Under the pieces are notes generated by a model that saw nothing but the letters and a program-made list of their open reading frames with translations, was not told the DNA's origin and did not search any database. Positions 43,281-52,402 of a stretch of DNA of 57,488 bases are shown here, piece after piece. This stretch comes from Clostridia bacterium (GTDB lineage: Bacteria > Bacillota > Clostridia > Oscillospirales > Acutalibacteraceae). The number at the start of each line of letters is the position of its first letter. The first letter of the stretch is position 1. The translations under genes were made by a program, and so were the position numbers. The stretch covers positions 1 through 57,488 of the forward strand of contig JAFQCH010000024.1 in NCBI GenBank assembly GCA_017416485.1. The letters run 5' to 3'.

Positions 43281-44972
43281 TTATTGAATCACACGATTGA
43301 AGAAGAATTCTCTCTGCACATCAGTCGTGATGACCTTGATGGGTTTGATCTGGTTAAGGTTTGCACCGTTGGCACGAAGCAGTTCACGATACGCATCGTT
43401 GGTGCCTTTTTGCAAAAACCTGACTTCGCAGTGTCCCAGTGCACCGCTTTTGATGAGGGGGCCGACAGACACATTGCCCGCGCAGAAGGTTTCTTCAAAA
43501 ATGCGGGCATATTCCGCTTCGTCGGCGGGAGTGTGGTCTTTGGTGCTTTCAAGCAAAAGCACATAATGCCCGGGTGAGGTGCTGCGGTCGGCATAGATGC
43601 TGTAGCCGACAAAAAGCTCATCCATTTTTTCAGAGAAGTTGCCGACGATTTCGTCAAACGCCATCTGATTGACCTTTTCACCGCTGATGTTTGCGATCTG
43701 ATTGAGCCGGTAACAGAATGTGACTTTGGGCAATTGGTTATAGAATCCCGTCACTTTGACCACATCTTCAATGCGGTAGCGGTAAAATCCGCTTAAATTG
43801 GTGAGAATGAGTTCATATTCCTTGCCGACCTCCACTTCGGAAATAGTCAGCGGACGAGTGCCTGCGGGAGCATCCAAAGGCAGAAATTCAAAGAACGCAT
43901 TGTGCGGCAAAAGCACATATTCAAAGCTGTCCAGTTCAACGGGCACTGCCATGAGGGCTTCCGTGGCGGCATAGCCGAGGTAGTGAATAGGCATATATTC
44001 GCCGATGTAACGGCGCAGTTTTTTTGCATAGTGCGACAGCGCACCCGTGCCCATGCCATACAGCCAACCGCATTTTTTCCAGATGCGGGGAATGATGGGT
44101 TCTTCAAAGCCTTTTTCGAACTCTTTGCGAAGTTCGGCGGCGCGTGCGGGACGGGGTTTGATCCGACGAACGAGTTTTTTGCGGATGTGGGCAGGCATGC
44201 GGATGCTTTCGTCAATCGTTCCCTGTTCAATATCCTTGCACAGCAGCTCCCAATTTTCTTCCATATAGAAAAACATGGATTCGAGGGTGGTTATAAAAAT
44301 CGTTCCGAGGTAGCTGATGTCTGCATCCTGCAACGCAAAACGCAGTTTGACATAGTGCATATCCATATCAACATTGTCTTCGGGGAACAGCACTTCGGTC
44401 GGAGAACTTGTAAAAAACGGCACCAGAGGTTTTAAGTTGAGAAGCGGAATGGAGGACAGGCAGGACACCGTACCGCCTTTGACCTTTCGGCGGCTGACTT
44501 CCGCAGTCAGCAATCCCCTTTGCGGGGGCAGAATGCGGTGCTGTTTTGCAAAATATTTGACAGCACATCCCACGGGCGCGGAAAAACTGAAGCACTGGCA
44601 GTTCCATTCGGCATGTCCTGACATGGGCACAAGTTTGCTTCTGCCTGTACTGCCCGAAGATTCGGTAAAACGGCGTACAAAACGGTTGGTGATGAGCCCC
44701 TTTTCACCGTTTGCCATGCGGTGCACGTAATCTTCATAATCGGCATAAGTCGAAAGCGGAACGGTTGTTTGATAATCCGCAACCGTTTTCACAGTCTTGA
44801 AACTGTTCTTTTTGCCGTATTCGGTCGAAGCATTGTCGCGCATCAGACGGCGCAGAACACGCGCCTGCATGGCATTTGCCTGCAAGCTGTATAAATGCAG
44901 TTTAATGTGTTCGCAAACACCGAGCATGGCACCGAAAGCGGTGAAAACATACCTGTGCGGTCTGAATGACAT
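43281..44972 (-). CDS. GH3-family acyl-acid-amido synthetase-like protein
   Basis: A 563-residue protein matching the plant and bacterial GH3 family, ANL-related enzymes that adenylate a carboxylic acid and join it to an amino acid. SSGSTGRSKLVPMS near residue 105 is nucleotide motif 1, YLGYAATEALM near 330 motif 2, and GFYRYRIEDVVKVTGFYN near 405 motif 3. PLSTYADYEDYVHRM near 73 is also conserved. First gene of the operon. Function in Clostridia is not established; auxin conjugation should not be assumed. The MNT/HEPN genes diverge upstream. Confidence 0.82.
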   Translation of the reverse strand: MSFRPHRYVFTAFGAMLGVCEHIKLHLYSLQANAMQARVLRRLMRDNASTEYGKKNSFKTVKTVADYQTTVPLSTYADYEDYVHRMANGEKGLITNRFVRRFTESSGSTGRSKLVPMSGHAEWNCQCFSFSAPVGCAVKYFAKQHRILPPQRGLLTAEVSRRKVKGGTVSCLSSIPLLNLKPLVPFFTSSPTEVLFPEDNVDMDMHYVKLRFALQDADISYLGTIFITTLESMFFYMEENWELLCKDIEQGTIDESIRMPAHIRKKLVRRIKPRPARAAELRKEFEKGFEEPIIPRIWKKCGWLYGMGTGALSHYAKKLRRYIGEYMPIHYLGYAATEALMAVPVELDSFEYVLLPHNAFFEFLPLDAPAGTRPLTISEVEVGKEYELILTNLSGFYRYRIEDVVKVTGFYNQLPKVTFCYRLNQIANISGEKVNQMAFDEIVGNFSEKMDELFVGYSIYADRSTSPGHYVLLLESTKDHTPADEAEYARIFEETFCAGNVSVGPLIKSGALGHCEVRFLQKGTNDAYRELLRANGANLNQIKPIKVITTDVQREFFFNRVIQ

Positions 44973-45040
44973 AATGCCTCGTCCTTTTCGTCAATAATCG
45001 TGTAAATTATACTACAAATCTCTTTTAAAATCAAGACACA

Positions 45041-45080
45041 GCACAACAAGAAAAAACAGGGATGCACAACAAGAAAAAAC
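45041..45080. repeat. Short direct repeat GCACAACAAGAAAAAAC
   Basis: Two exact 17-base copies, 45041-45057 and 45064-45080, 23 bases apart, in the divergent region between the GH3 operon and the MNT gene. Confidence 0.7.
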
Positions 45081-45127
45081 GGAAACATTGCAAAACTGTT
45101 TTATTTCAACACCCCTTATTTTTAAGA

Positions 45128-45155
45128 TTGATTTTTTTGCATTTTTGTGTATAAT
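45128..45155 (+). promoter_or_regulatory. Promoter of the MNT-HEPN pair
   Basis: TTGATT (45128-45133), 16-base spacer, TATAAT (45150-45155); AAAGGAAGTGAG precedes the start. Confidence 0.6.
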
Positions 45156-45181
45156 AGAATTAAGAAAGGAAGTGAGCAGGC

Positions 45182-45520
45182 ATGTGTTCAGAGAATCAAT
45201 TGCAGAAAATTCTGCAAACAGTAGCAACAGATGCAAAAGAGTTGTTTGATGAACGCCTGCACTCCGTCATTCTTTACGGGTCCTATGCTCGCGGCGATTA
45301 TGACGATGAATCGGATATCGATATTATGGTGCTTGTGGATATCGACGAAGATGAATTGCTTGCATTCCGATCTGAAATTGACGCTCTTTGCGGTAAGCTT
45401 TTGTTTGATTTCGGAATTGTTGTGTCGATTACGGAAAAAAATGCAGGGCAGTATTACCGCTATGCAGATACCCTGCCATTTTATCGGAATATAAAAAGGG
45501 AGGGTATCAGAATTGCTTGA
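45182..45520 (+). CDS. Minimal nucleotidyltransferase (MNT) antitoxin
   Basis: A 112-residue MNT-domain protein with the nucleotidyltransferase signature GSYARGDYDDESDID (residues about 31-45). In HEPN/MNT (type VII) modules this protein AMPylates the HEPN toxin to neutralise it. The HEPN gene overlaps its end by eight bases, confirming the pair. Confidence 0.9.
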   Translation: MCSENQLQKILQTVATDAKELFDERLHSVILYGSYARGDYDDESDIDIMVLVDIDEDELLAFRSEIDALCGKLLFDFGIVVSITEKNAGQYYRYADTLPFYRNIKREGIRIA

Positions 45521-45911
45521 TTCGGATTTAAAAAATCTCTCCGTTGCCCGTCTTGCGCATGCGAATGATTGTTTACACGAAGCGGAAATTCTGTTCGCCG
45601 CAAATGAATTTAAAGGAACGGCTAACAGGTCGTATTACGCGGCATTTCATGCCATGCGTGCTGTGCTGATTCCGGACGGGTTTGATTCCAAAAAGCACTC
45701 CGGCATCATTGCAAAATTCAGAGAATTGTATTTAAAAACCGATCTTTTTGACCGAAGTGTATCCGATGCGGTTTCCTCCTTGTTTCGTGTGCGGACTGCA
45801 AGTGATTACGATGACTTCTATATTGTTTCAAAACAGGATGCGACCCAACAACTGGAATATGCAAAAAAATTGCTTACATTGATAACAAATTATCTGAAAA
45901 CAAAAGAATAA
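45513..45911 (+). CDS. HEPN-domain protein, toxin of the MNT/HEPN pair
   Basis: A 132-residue HEPN protein. ANRSYYAAFHAMRAVL near residue 36 and the later KKHSGIIAKF and RVRTASDYDDFY are the usual HEPN landmarks. The strict RNxxxH ribonuclease motif is absent, with RxxxSDY in its place as in many PF05168 proteins, so RNase activity is not certain. TTG 45513 follows GGGAGGG at proper spacing and overlaps the MNT stop. Confidence 0.85.
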   Translation: MLDSDLKNLSVARLAHANDCLHEAEILFAANEFKGTANRSYYAAFHAMRAVLIPDGFDSKKHSGIIAKFRELYLKTDLFDRSVSDAVSSLFRVRTASDYDDFYIVSKQDATQQLEYAKKLLTLITNYLKTKE

Positions 45912-45922
45912 CAAACCAACAA

Positions 45923-45958
45923 CGCCGCCGCAGAACTGATCTGCAGCGGCGATTTTTT
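45923..45958. terminator. Terminator shared by HEPN and the CDF transporter
   Basis: CGCCGCCGCAGA (45923-45934) pairs with TCTGCAGCGGCG (45940-45951) with one mismatch; ATTTTTT follows on the plus strand. Confidence 0.8.
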
Positions 45959-45968
45959 ACAATGCGTT

Positions 45969-47147
45969 TTAAATGTTGAATGTACCCATATCGAAGGTGA
46001 CAACGGTATAGATTTTTTGTGCAAACTGTTCGGCGAGTGCCGTGTCAAGTTGTTCTTTGATCTGTTTTTTCTGCGGCATGAGCGAAGACGGCAGAACGAT
46101 ATCAAAAATGAGATTGGTGTGTTCTTCCCCCTTGACCATGCGAAAATCGTGAATGGTGATGTGTTCATTCTGTTTTTGCAGAATCTGCTCCACAAGGGTG
46201 CGGTAAACGGCAAGCTCTTCGTCCCCTGTCACAATGGGGTCATAGTGAATCACAAGATGCACCTTGTGCTCTTGCAGGCATCTGCGCTCAAGATTATCAA
46301 TCAGCTCATGGCAGAACATGGCATCTTCCTTGCTGTCCATTTCCACATGGCAACTGGCAAAGCGCTGACCGGGGCCGTAATCGTGGACCATCAGGTCATG
46401 GTAGCCAAGCACTTTTTCATCGCTTTCAAGAACAGCGATAATCAGATTTTGCAATTCTTCATCGGCACTTTCGCCGAGCAAGGGGCTGACGGTTTCTTTG
46501 CCGAGGGTGATGCCGCTGTAAAGGATAAACAGCGCAACCGCAAGACCGACAATGCCGTCGAGTGGAAATTCAGTAAACAGCGACAGCACCGAGCACACAA
46601 GCACGGCGGTGGTGGAAACGGCATCATTGCGGCTGTCGGCGGCAGTGGCAAGAAGCGCATTGGATTTAATGTCTTTGCCGAGACGGCGGTTAAACAGAAA
46701 CAGCCATAATTTCAGAAGCACCGACACCACAAGAATGACGGCGGCAGGGATTGTGAATTCCACGGGGGTGGGGTTCATGATTTTCTGCACCGATGTTTTG
46801 GCAAGTTCAAAGCCGATGATCAGAATCAGTGCCGCCACAGCGAGTGCGGACAGGTATTCAAACCTTGCATGACCGTAAGGATGTTCTTCGTCGGCAGGCT
46901 TTTCGGAAAGCTTAAAGCCGACCAGAGTGACAACAGAACCCGTAGCATCGGACAGATTGTTCATGGCATCGGCGGTGATGGCGATGGAGCCTGTCAGTGT
47001 GCCGATGGCAAGTTTCATCACGAACAGCAGAATGTTGCACACGATGCCGACGGCACCCGAGAGCTTACCGACAGAAGAGCGCACCTTTTCGGTACGCTCC
47101 TGTGCAAAATAGGCGGGAACAAAAAGTTTAAGCAGTAATTTAGTCAT
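45969..47147 (-). CDS. Cation diffusion facilitator (CDF) metal exporter
   Basis: A 392-residue transporter. Six membrane segments with metal-site residues in DAMNNLSDATGS near 60, HPYGHARFEYL near 88 and AADSRNDAVST near 169 are followed by the cytoplasmic C-terminal CDF domain (about 220-392). Likely exports Zn, Fe or Mn by proton antiport. It is seven bases downstream of the GPH symporter gene, so the two may be one transcript. Confidence 0.9.
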   Translation of the reverse strand: MTKLLLKLFVPAYFAQERTEKVRSSVGKLSGAVGIVCNILLFVMKLAIGTLTGSIAITADAMNNLSDATGSVVTLVGFKLSEKPADEEHPYGHARFEYLSALAVAALILIIGFELAKTSVQKIMNPTPVEFTIPAAVILVVSVLLKLWLFLFNRRLGKDIKSNALLATAADSRNDAVSTTAVLVCSVLSLFTEFPLDGIVGLAVALFILYSGITLGKETVSPLLGESADEELQNLIIAVLESDEKVLGYHDLMVHDYGPGQRFASCHVEMDSKEDAMFCHELIDNLERRCLQEHKVHLVIHYDPIVTGDEELAVYRTLVEQILQKQNEHITIHDFRMVKGEEHTNLIFDIVLPSSLMPQKKQIKEQLDTALAEQFAQKIYTVVTFDMGTFNI

Positions 47148-47153
47148 AAAAAG

Positions 47154-48776
47154 TTAATCCGTTTCAGATTGTTTTTCTTCGCTGAGCATTTCAACAAGCA
47201 TTGCCATATCTTCGCTGAGTTTGCCCTGGTTTTCCTTGGCGATCATCATGCGGCGCTCATTGAGGGCTTTGTACATTTCCTCTTTCCGCTTGCCGTCGAG
47301 ATCATAGAAGAACAGCGGGATGGTGCTGATGATGTGCGGAACAAGATTGCCGATGGCATACAGCGCAAAGACCTTGCGGTAAACATCCACGGAATCCTGT
47401 GCCCAGTAGGTGGTGTCGAGGGTGGTGTCATACCCCGTCCACTTGATAACGGCAAGCGCAAGCATGGTGTTGATGGGCTGGGTCAGCTTGTTGATATAAT
47501 CTGTCAGCAGACCGAATGTGCCGTCGGGACGTTCACCCGTCAGGTATTCGGTGTAGTCGTTGATTTCACGGCCGATTTCACCTTCAAGTGCGGTGGCGGG
47601 TGCATTGTTAAGTCCGTTCAGACCGTAACCGATGCAGAACCAGATACCGCTAATCCACCATGTTTTCTTGGGCATGGTGATCCAGCCGCCGACTGCCCAG
47701 ATGACATTCAGCACCGCATCCGTCAGGCGCATGACGATAACGGCACTGCGGAAAGTTTTGAAGCGTTCACGGATGGGCTTGATGAATGCGATGGAAAGCA
47801 CATTACAGATGTGATAGAAAATGTAAAGCGGCATAATGTGCAACGCTCCGCCGAAGATTTCAAGCTGTGTGATAACGTCCCATGAATAACCGCCGTTGCT
47901 CCATGCACTGTTGAAGAAGCCTGCCACAACATTACGCATGGCATACTTGTTTTTCAGCACATAGAACATCGTCTTGGTTAGCGGGGCGGGTTTGGGCTGC
48001 AGCAGAACGCGCTCGGGGCATTTGAGTGCAACCCCCATAGTACCGACGGTGCCGAAGAAGGCAGTCACAAAACCGATCACAGAGAACATCAGCGGCTGCG
48101 AAATCGGCAGGGTTCCGGAGTTATTCAGCGACATCAGCGAAATGTAAAGGGTGGAAATCAGGTCGCCGCCGTAGGCATAGGCATAACTTTGCACGAGCGA
48201 CACGGCAATTCTGTCTGATGGGCATGGGGATTGCAACGTCGGATAGTTATCGGTCGGGATATTGAAAATGGTGGAAAATGTTTCCTGCAAAAACAGCATA
48301 AAGAACAAATACAAAATGCGTTTGGGGTCGTTGATCTGTTCCGAAGGAATCAGCAAAGCACCGCTGTAGAGCAGGGCTGTAATGAGGAAAAACGGCAGGG
48401 GTGTGGTCAAAACATAGGGTCTTGCCTTGCCCCAACGGGTACGGGTGCGGTCATACACAATCCCCATAAGGGGGTTGTTGAGGGTATCGTAAACACTGAT
48501 GAGGGCTTTGATGACCGTGACATAGGACAGATCAATCTTGAGCACCTTGGTGTAATACATATTCGCATAGTTATCAAGACCGACTTTCAAAGATCTTGAA
48601 AACCGCTGAATTGCCATCCATGTCAGTTCTCCGACGGACACCTGACGGGTGCTGTAAACATCGACCGCGAGTTTTTCGTACTTCTGCAGAATGCCCCGGT
48701 CGAGTGTTGCGGCGGAATAGTCATCCGCTTTGAGGAAACGGTTGACTAATTTTTCTTTTGTTGACAAATTCGACAT
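47154..48776 (-). CDS. GPH-type (glycoside-pentoside-hexuronide:cation) symporter, MFS superfamily
   Basis: A 540-residue permease with about twelve hydrophobic segments. SVYDTLNNPLMGIVYDRTRTRWGKARPYVL (split in meaning: the NPLMG and DRTRTRWGKARP parts) is the GPH signature between helices 2 and 3. Long N-terminal (about 60 residues) and C-terminal tails are cytoplasmic. Sugars or glycosides are likely substrates, with Na+ or H+. Lies 14 bases after the Big2 protein gene, in the same direction. Confidence 0.85.
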   Translation of the reverse strand: MSNLSTKEKLVNRFLKADDYSAATLDRGILQKYEKLAVDVYSTRQVSVGELTWMAIQRFSRSLKVGLDNYANMYYTKVLKIDLSYVTVIKALISVYDTLNNPLMGIVYDRTRTRWGKARPYVLTTPLPFFLITALLYSGALLIPSEQINDPKRILYLFFMLFLQETFSTIFNIPTDNYPTLQSPCPSDRIAVSLVQSYAYAYGGDLISTLYISLMSLNNSGTLPISQPLMFSVIGFVTAFFGTVGTMGVALKCPERVLLQPKPAPLTKTMFYVLKNKYAMRNVVAGFFNSAWSNGGYSWDVITQLEIFGGALHIMPLYIFYHICNVLSIAFIKPIRERFKTFRSAVIVMRLTDAVLNVIWAVGGWITMPKKTWWISGIWFCIGYGLNGLNNAPATALEGEIGREINDYTEYLTGERPDGTFGLLTDYINKLTQPINTMLALAVIKWTGYDTTLDTTYWAQDSVDVYRKVFALYAIGNLVPHIISTIPLFFYDLDGKRKEEMYKALNERRMMIAKENQGKLSEDMAMLVEMLSEEKQSETD

Positions 48777-48790
48777 CTTCGTTCCCTCCT

Positions 48791-50188
48791 TTATTCAGTG
48801 ACTGTTACGGTGCAGACGGATTTGTAATTGCCGTCAAGGGTGACACAGTAAACGGTGGTCTCGCCTGCGCCGACTGCCGTTACAACGCCGTTTGCATCGA
48901 CGGTGGCAACCGATTCATCGGAAGTGAACCAATAAAGCGTTGTGATGGTTGCATCTGCGGGTGAAAATGTTGCGGAAAGTGCACTTGTTTCTCCCTTGGA
49001 GAGGGCAAGTTCCGTGGTGTCCAGTTTGATGCCTTCCACGGGAACACGCACCCAGAACAGGCAGGTATCGGTGTAGGTGACACCGTTGTAAGTATAAGAA
49101 CCCGTTACGGTGACGGGGTTCGGGCTGACCTTTACACCTTTAAAGAAGGTGCCGTCAATGGTAAGGACGGATTCATCGGACGAAGCGAATGTGATGACCA
49201 CATCGGCAGGCGATTCATCGGACACAACGCTTGTTTTCAGTTCGTCGGAAGAACCTTTTTCAATGTAATAAACATCATCTTTAAAACTGAATGAAACGCG
49301 GGTGAATCGGAATGTTTTATTAAGTTGCACCTTGAACTGCAAGGTAACTTCACCGAAAGCGGCATAATCACCTGTAAAGGTCAACGGCAAGGTGACATTG
49401 CAGACACGGGTCTGACGGAAGTTTTGAAGGGCATCCGCTAAACGGTCAACCTCCGCGGTGCACACAAAATCTTCATACGCAAGCTCTGCTTTCCCGACTT
49501 TGGCCACATCCGCAAACAGTTCTTTCATGGCGGTGATGGCAGACTCTGCGGCGGCAAGGTCAAAAGAAGTAAACACAGGGCTTGCTTCTTTTTTCTCATA
49601 CGCACAACCGTCAAAGGTAAACACATATTTCAGGTCATTCGCATTTTCTTCATTCACGACAGCTTCGGCTTTGGAGAAGTCCTGTTCATTGAAGAATGCG
49701 AGTGCCGTAAGGGTCGAAAAATCTTCTCCGTAGACACCTGTGTGTCTTTCGTCTTCATAACAAGCAGACAGCTTGCCTTCTGCGGAAGATCGGATGTATT
49801 TAAGATAAGTAAGCAGGCTTTCTGCGTTGTCACCGGTGACGGCAATGCTGTCTTCGGGCAAAGACACATCAAACAAAACGTCAAGTTTTGTTCCGCTGAA
49901 AACCTTGGTGTCTTGCAAAAGCTGTGCGAAATCAGCATAAATGTCAGTTTCGGTTGCAGGCAAAGCGGGATATTCGATTTCTGCGGCGGGCAGTTCCTGC
50001 GTGCCTTCGTAACTCAAAATATACATCCCGCCGAAAACAGTACCGACAACGAAGAACAGAATCAGAATGGCGGTAACTGCTGCAAAGATGCCTTTTTTGC
50101 GGCGCTTGTTTGCATCGAGTTTGTCGATTCTTTCAAGCCTTAACCGTTCTTTTTCGGTCAAAGTTTCACGTACATTCATGTCAGCCAT
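48791..50188 (-). CDS. Membrane-anchored protein with C-terminal Big2 (Ig-like) domain
   Basis: A 465-residue protein with a cytoplasmic N-terminus of about 33 residues rich in charge, one membrane segment (GIFAAVTAILILFFVVGTVF), then an extracellular region. The last 85 residues are a Big2 fold: VEGIKLDTTELALSKGETSA, then WFTSDESVATVDANGVVTAV and GETTVYCVT. Another Ig-like repeat may precede it near residue 320. A surface or cell-wall protein. Its start overlaps the upstream zinc-ribbon gene by eight bases, indicating a coupled unit. Confidence 0.82.
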   Translation of the reverse strand: MADMNVRETLTEKERLRLERIDKLDANKRRKKGIFAAVTAILILFFVVGTVFGGMYILSYEGTQELPAAEIEYPALPATETDIYADFAQLLQDTKVFSGTKLDVLFDVSLPEDSIAVTGDNAESLLTYLKYIRSSAEGKLSACYEDERHTGVYGEDFSTLTALAFFNEQDFSKAEAVVNEENANDLKYVFTFDGCAYEKKEASPVFTSFDLAAAESAITAMKELFADVAKVGKAELAYEDFVCTAEVDRLADALQNFRQTRVCNVTLPLTFTGDYAAFGEVTLQFKVQLNKTFRFTRVSFSFKDDVYYIEKGSSDELKTSVVSDESPADVVITFASSDESVLTIDGTFFKGVKVSPNPVTVTGSYTYNGVTYTDTCLFWVRVPVEGIKLDTTELALSKGETSALSATFSPADATITTLYWFTSDESVATVDANGVVTAVGAGETTVYCVTLDGNYKSVCTVTVTE

Positions 50189-51062
50189 TGTCCGTCACCT
50201 CCTCATTTGTCTGATAGGCTTCGCTTACAAGTCTGCGTCTTTCGGCTCTGTCTTCTTCGGATTCATAGATGGGAGCAGGAATGGAAAGAAGATCAATTTC
50301 ACCCTTTTTCCATTTGCGTCTGTATTCCACACGCAGTTCGTCCCCTTCGCGGAACACGCGTTCAGGCGGATTTTTAAGGCACAGAACTGCGGCAACAACG
50401 GGAGCCGCAAACAAAAGCATGGCGACCAAAAACAGCATACCGCACTTGGCTTCCACAAGTGCACCTGCCGCTTCGCCTGCGGCTACAAGAGAAGCACCGA
50501 ACACTTTGGTCAGCACAGCCCCGACCATACCGATGGCGGAAAAAACGATCATCATGACAGATGCTTTTTTATTGCCGATGAAGCCGAGCGCACCGATAAG
50601 AAGAACCAATACGGCGGCGGCTGTCATCACAAGATAGCCGAGGATGCAGGTTTTGAGTGCATCTGCAACGGGGCCGAACACGGGGCCTTGTGCAAACGAA
50701 CCGAGGGTACCAAACAATCCGCCCATAATGCCCTTCATGATGACATCAATGGCATTGAGTGTGAACCCTGCCTCATAAACGGGTGTGTGAACGGACACAC
50801 TGCCCAGCGGCAACAGCAGGGCAAGAAGCGGAATAAAGGCAAATGCGATTCTCAGTTTTTGCGCAAGACCGCCGACATAGGCGCTTTTGAGCTTGACCAG
50901 ATTGTAACGGAAGTTCGCCATGGACATTTCGGCAATGCGTCTGTCTTTTTCAAACTGCCCTTCAAACGAAGCAAACATAAGATGCACACCGCATTTTTTG
51001 CAATAAGGGCTCATCTGATAAATTTTCAGCGCCGCGCCGCACTTCGGACAACTCGAAGCCAT
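50181..51062 (-). CDS. Zinc-ribbon multi-pass membrane protein
   Basis: A 293-residue protein: an N-terminal zinc ribbon (CPKCGAAL, YCKKCGVHL), a linker, and several hydrophobic segments (IAFAFIPLLALLLPLG, LVMTAAAVLVLLIGALGF, MLFLVAMLLFAAPVVAAVL). Its stop overlaps the start of the Big2 gene. Zinc ribbon plus membrane plus an exported Ig-like partner suggests a surface or regulatory complex, but I do not recognise the pair. Confidence 0.75.
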   Translation of the reverse strand: MASSCPKCGAALKIYQMSPYCKKCGVHLMFASFEGQFEKDRRIAEMSMANFRYNLVKLKSAYVGGLAQKLRIAFAFIPLLALLLPLGSVSVHTPVYEAGFTLNAIDVIMKGIMGGLFGTLGSFAQGPVFGPVADALKTCILGYLVMTAAAVLVLLIGALGFIGNKKASVMMIVFSAIGMVGAVLTKVFGASLVAAGEAAGALVEAKCGMLFLVAMLLFAAPVVAAVLCLKNPPERVFREGDELRVEYRRKWKKGEIDLLSIPAPIYESEEDRAERRRLVSEAYQTNEEVTDNG

Positions 51063-51207
51063 TACACATCTCTCCTTCTTTGCTTAAATTTTTTTCATTC
51101 GGCAAACAATGCCGGGTGTACCAAGGCACACCTTTATGCTATATTACCATATTATACACAAACATTCAATACTTTTTGTGAAGAATGCAAAACAATCTGA
51201 AAAAAAA

Positions 51208-51232
51208 ACAGGAGCTGTGTTTCAGCTCCTGT
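51208..51232 (-). terminator. Terminator of the flavodiiron gene
   Basis: ACAGGAGCTG (51208-51217) and CAGCTCCTGT (51223-51232) pair perfectly; on the minus strand a T-run follows. Confidence 0.9.
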
Positions 51233-51241
51233 AAAAATATT

Positions 51242-52402
51242 TTATTCCGCTTTGGTAAGATATGCCGCCAGGGCTTTGATCTGCTCTTTGTTTTCTGCTT
51301 TCACGGCGGCATGAACAGTCACAACAGGTTCGGCAAAGGTGATGTCCTTGCTCTTTTCAAAAGCCTGCTTGATGTTCTTTGCCGCAACGGGTGTCCATGT
51401 GCCGTTTTCGATGATGCCGATGGTGCGGTTTCTGTAGCCTCTTTCGGTCAGACAATGCACAAAGGTGTGCATAAACGGGAACAGCTCCCCGTTATAGGTA
51501 GTGGTTGCAAGCACGAGTTTGCCGTAACGGAAGGCATCTTCCACCGCTTCCGCCATGTCACAACGGGCAAGGTCATTGACCGCCACCTTGGGACAACCTG
51601 CGTTTTTCAGTTCTTCTGCAAGCAATTCCACAGCCTTTTTGGTGTTGCCGTAAACAGATGTGTAGCAGATGCAAACACCTTCACTCTCCACACCGTAGGA
51701 AGACCATGTATTGTAAAGGCCAAGATAATAGCCGAGATTTTCGTTCAGCACGGGGCCGTGCAGGGGGCATATAATTGCAATGTCAAGTCCTGCGGCTTTT
51801 TTGAGCACGGTCTGCACACTCTGCCCGTATTTGCCGACAATGCCGAAATAATATCTTCTTGCTTCGCAAGCCCAGTCTTCATCGGCATCCCATGCGCCGA
51901 ATTTGCCGAAACCGTCTGCCGAAAACAGCACCTTGTCGGCGGCATCGTAGGTCATGATAACCTCGGGCCAATGCACCATGGATGCGGTGACAAAGGTCAG
52001 TTCGTGCTTACCGAGGGACAGCGTATCGCCGTCTTTGACGACCATTCTGCGGTTAGAGAAATCGGTTTCAAAGTATTTTTGCATCATCACAAATGCCTTT
52101 TCGCTTGCGACGATCACGGCTTCGGGGTACACTTCGGCAAAAGCCGCCACATTGGCGGAATGGTCAGGTTCCATGTGCTGAACGATGAGATAATCGGGTT
52201 TTCTGCCGTCCAGAACAGAAGCGATGTTTGTAAGCCATTCGTCCTTGAAATTGGCATCCACCGAATCCATAACGGCAATTTTTTCATCGAGAATCACATA
52301 AGAATTGTAAGCCATGCCGTTGGGGACAATGTACTGCCCTTCAAAAAGGTCGATTTCGCGGTCATTGACACCGACATATTTTATATCGTTGGTAATAATC
52401 AT
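51242..52402 (-). CDS. fprA: Flavodiiron protein (A-type flavoprotein)
   Basis: A 386-residue flavodiiron protein that reduces O2 to water or NO to N2O with electrons from rubredoxin. The metallo-beta-lactamase-like domain has the diiron ligands H76-E78-D80-H81 in QHMEPDHS, VHWPE near 144, DGFGKFG near 165 and LHGPV near 225. The flavodoxin domain has the FMN-binding CYTSVYGNTKKAVE near 254. A rubredoxin gene lies at 56479-56634, not in the same operon. Single gene. Confidence 0.93.
   Translation of the reverse strand: MIITNDIKYVGVNDREIDLFEGQYIVPNGMAYNSYVILDEKIAVMDSVDANFKDEWLTNIASVLDGRKPDYLIVQHMEPDHSANVAAFAEVYPEAVIVASEKAFVMMQKYFETDFSNRRMVVKDGDTLSLGKHELTFVTASMVHWPEVIMTYDAADKVLFSADGFGKFGAWDADEDWACEARRYYFGIVGKYGQSVQTVLKKAAGLDIAIICPLHGPVLNENLGYYLGLYNTWSSYGVESEGVCICYTSVYGNTKKAVELLAEELKNAGCPKVAVNDLARCDMAEAVEDAFRYGKLVLATTTYNGELFPFMHTFVHCLTERGYRNRTIGIIENGTWTPVAAKNIKQAFEKSKDITFAEPVVTVHAAVKAENKEQIKALAAYLTKAE

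Noticed and set aside
40160..44972. NRPS or polyketide gene cluster
   Set aside because: No carrier protein, thioesterase, ketosynthase or multidomain adenylation protein is present in the window; the proteins are single-domain.
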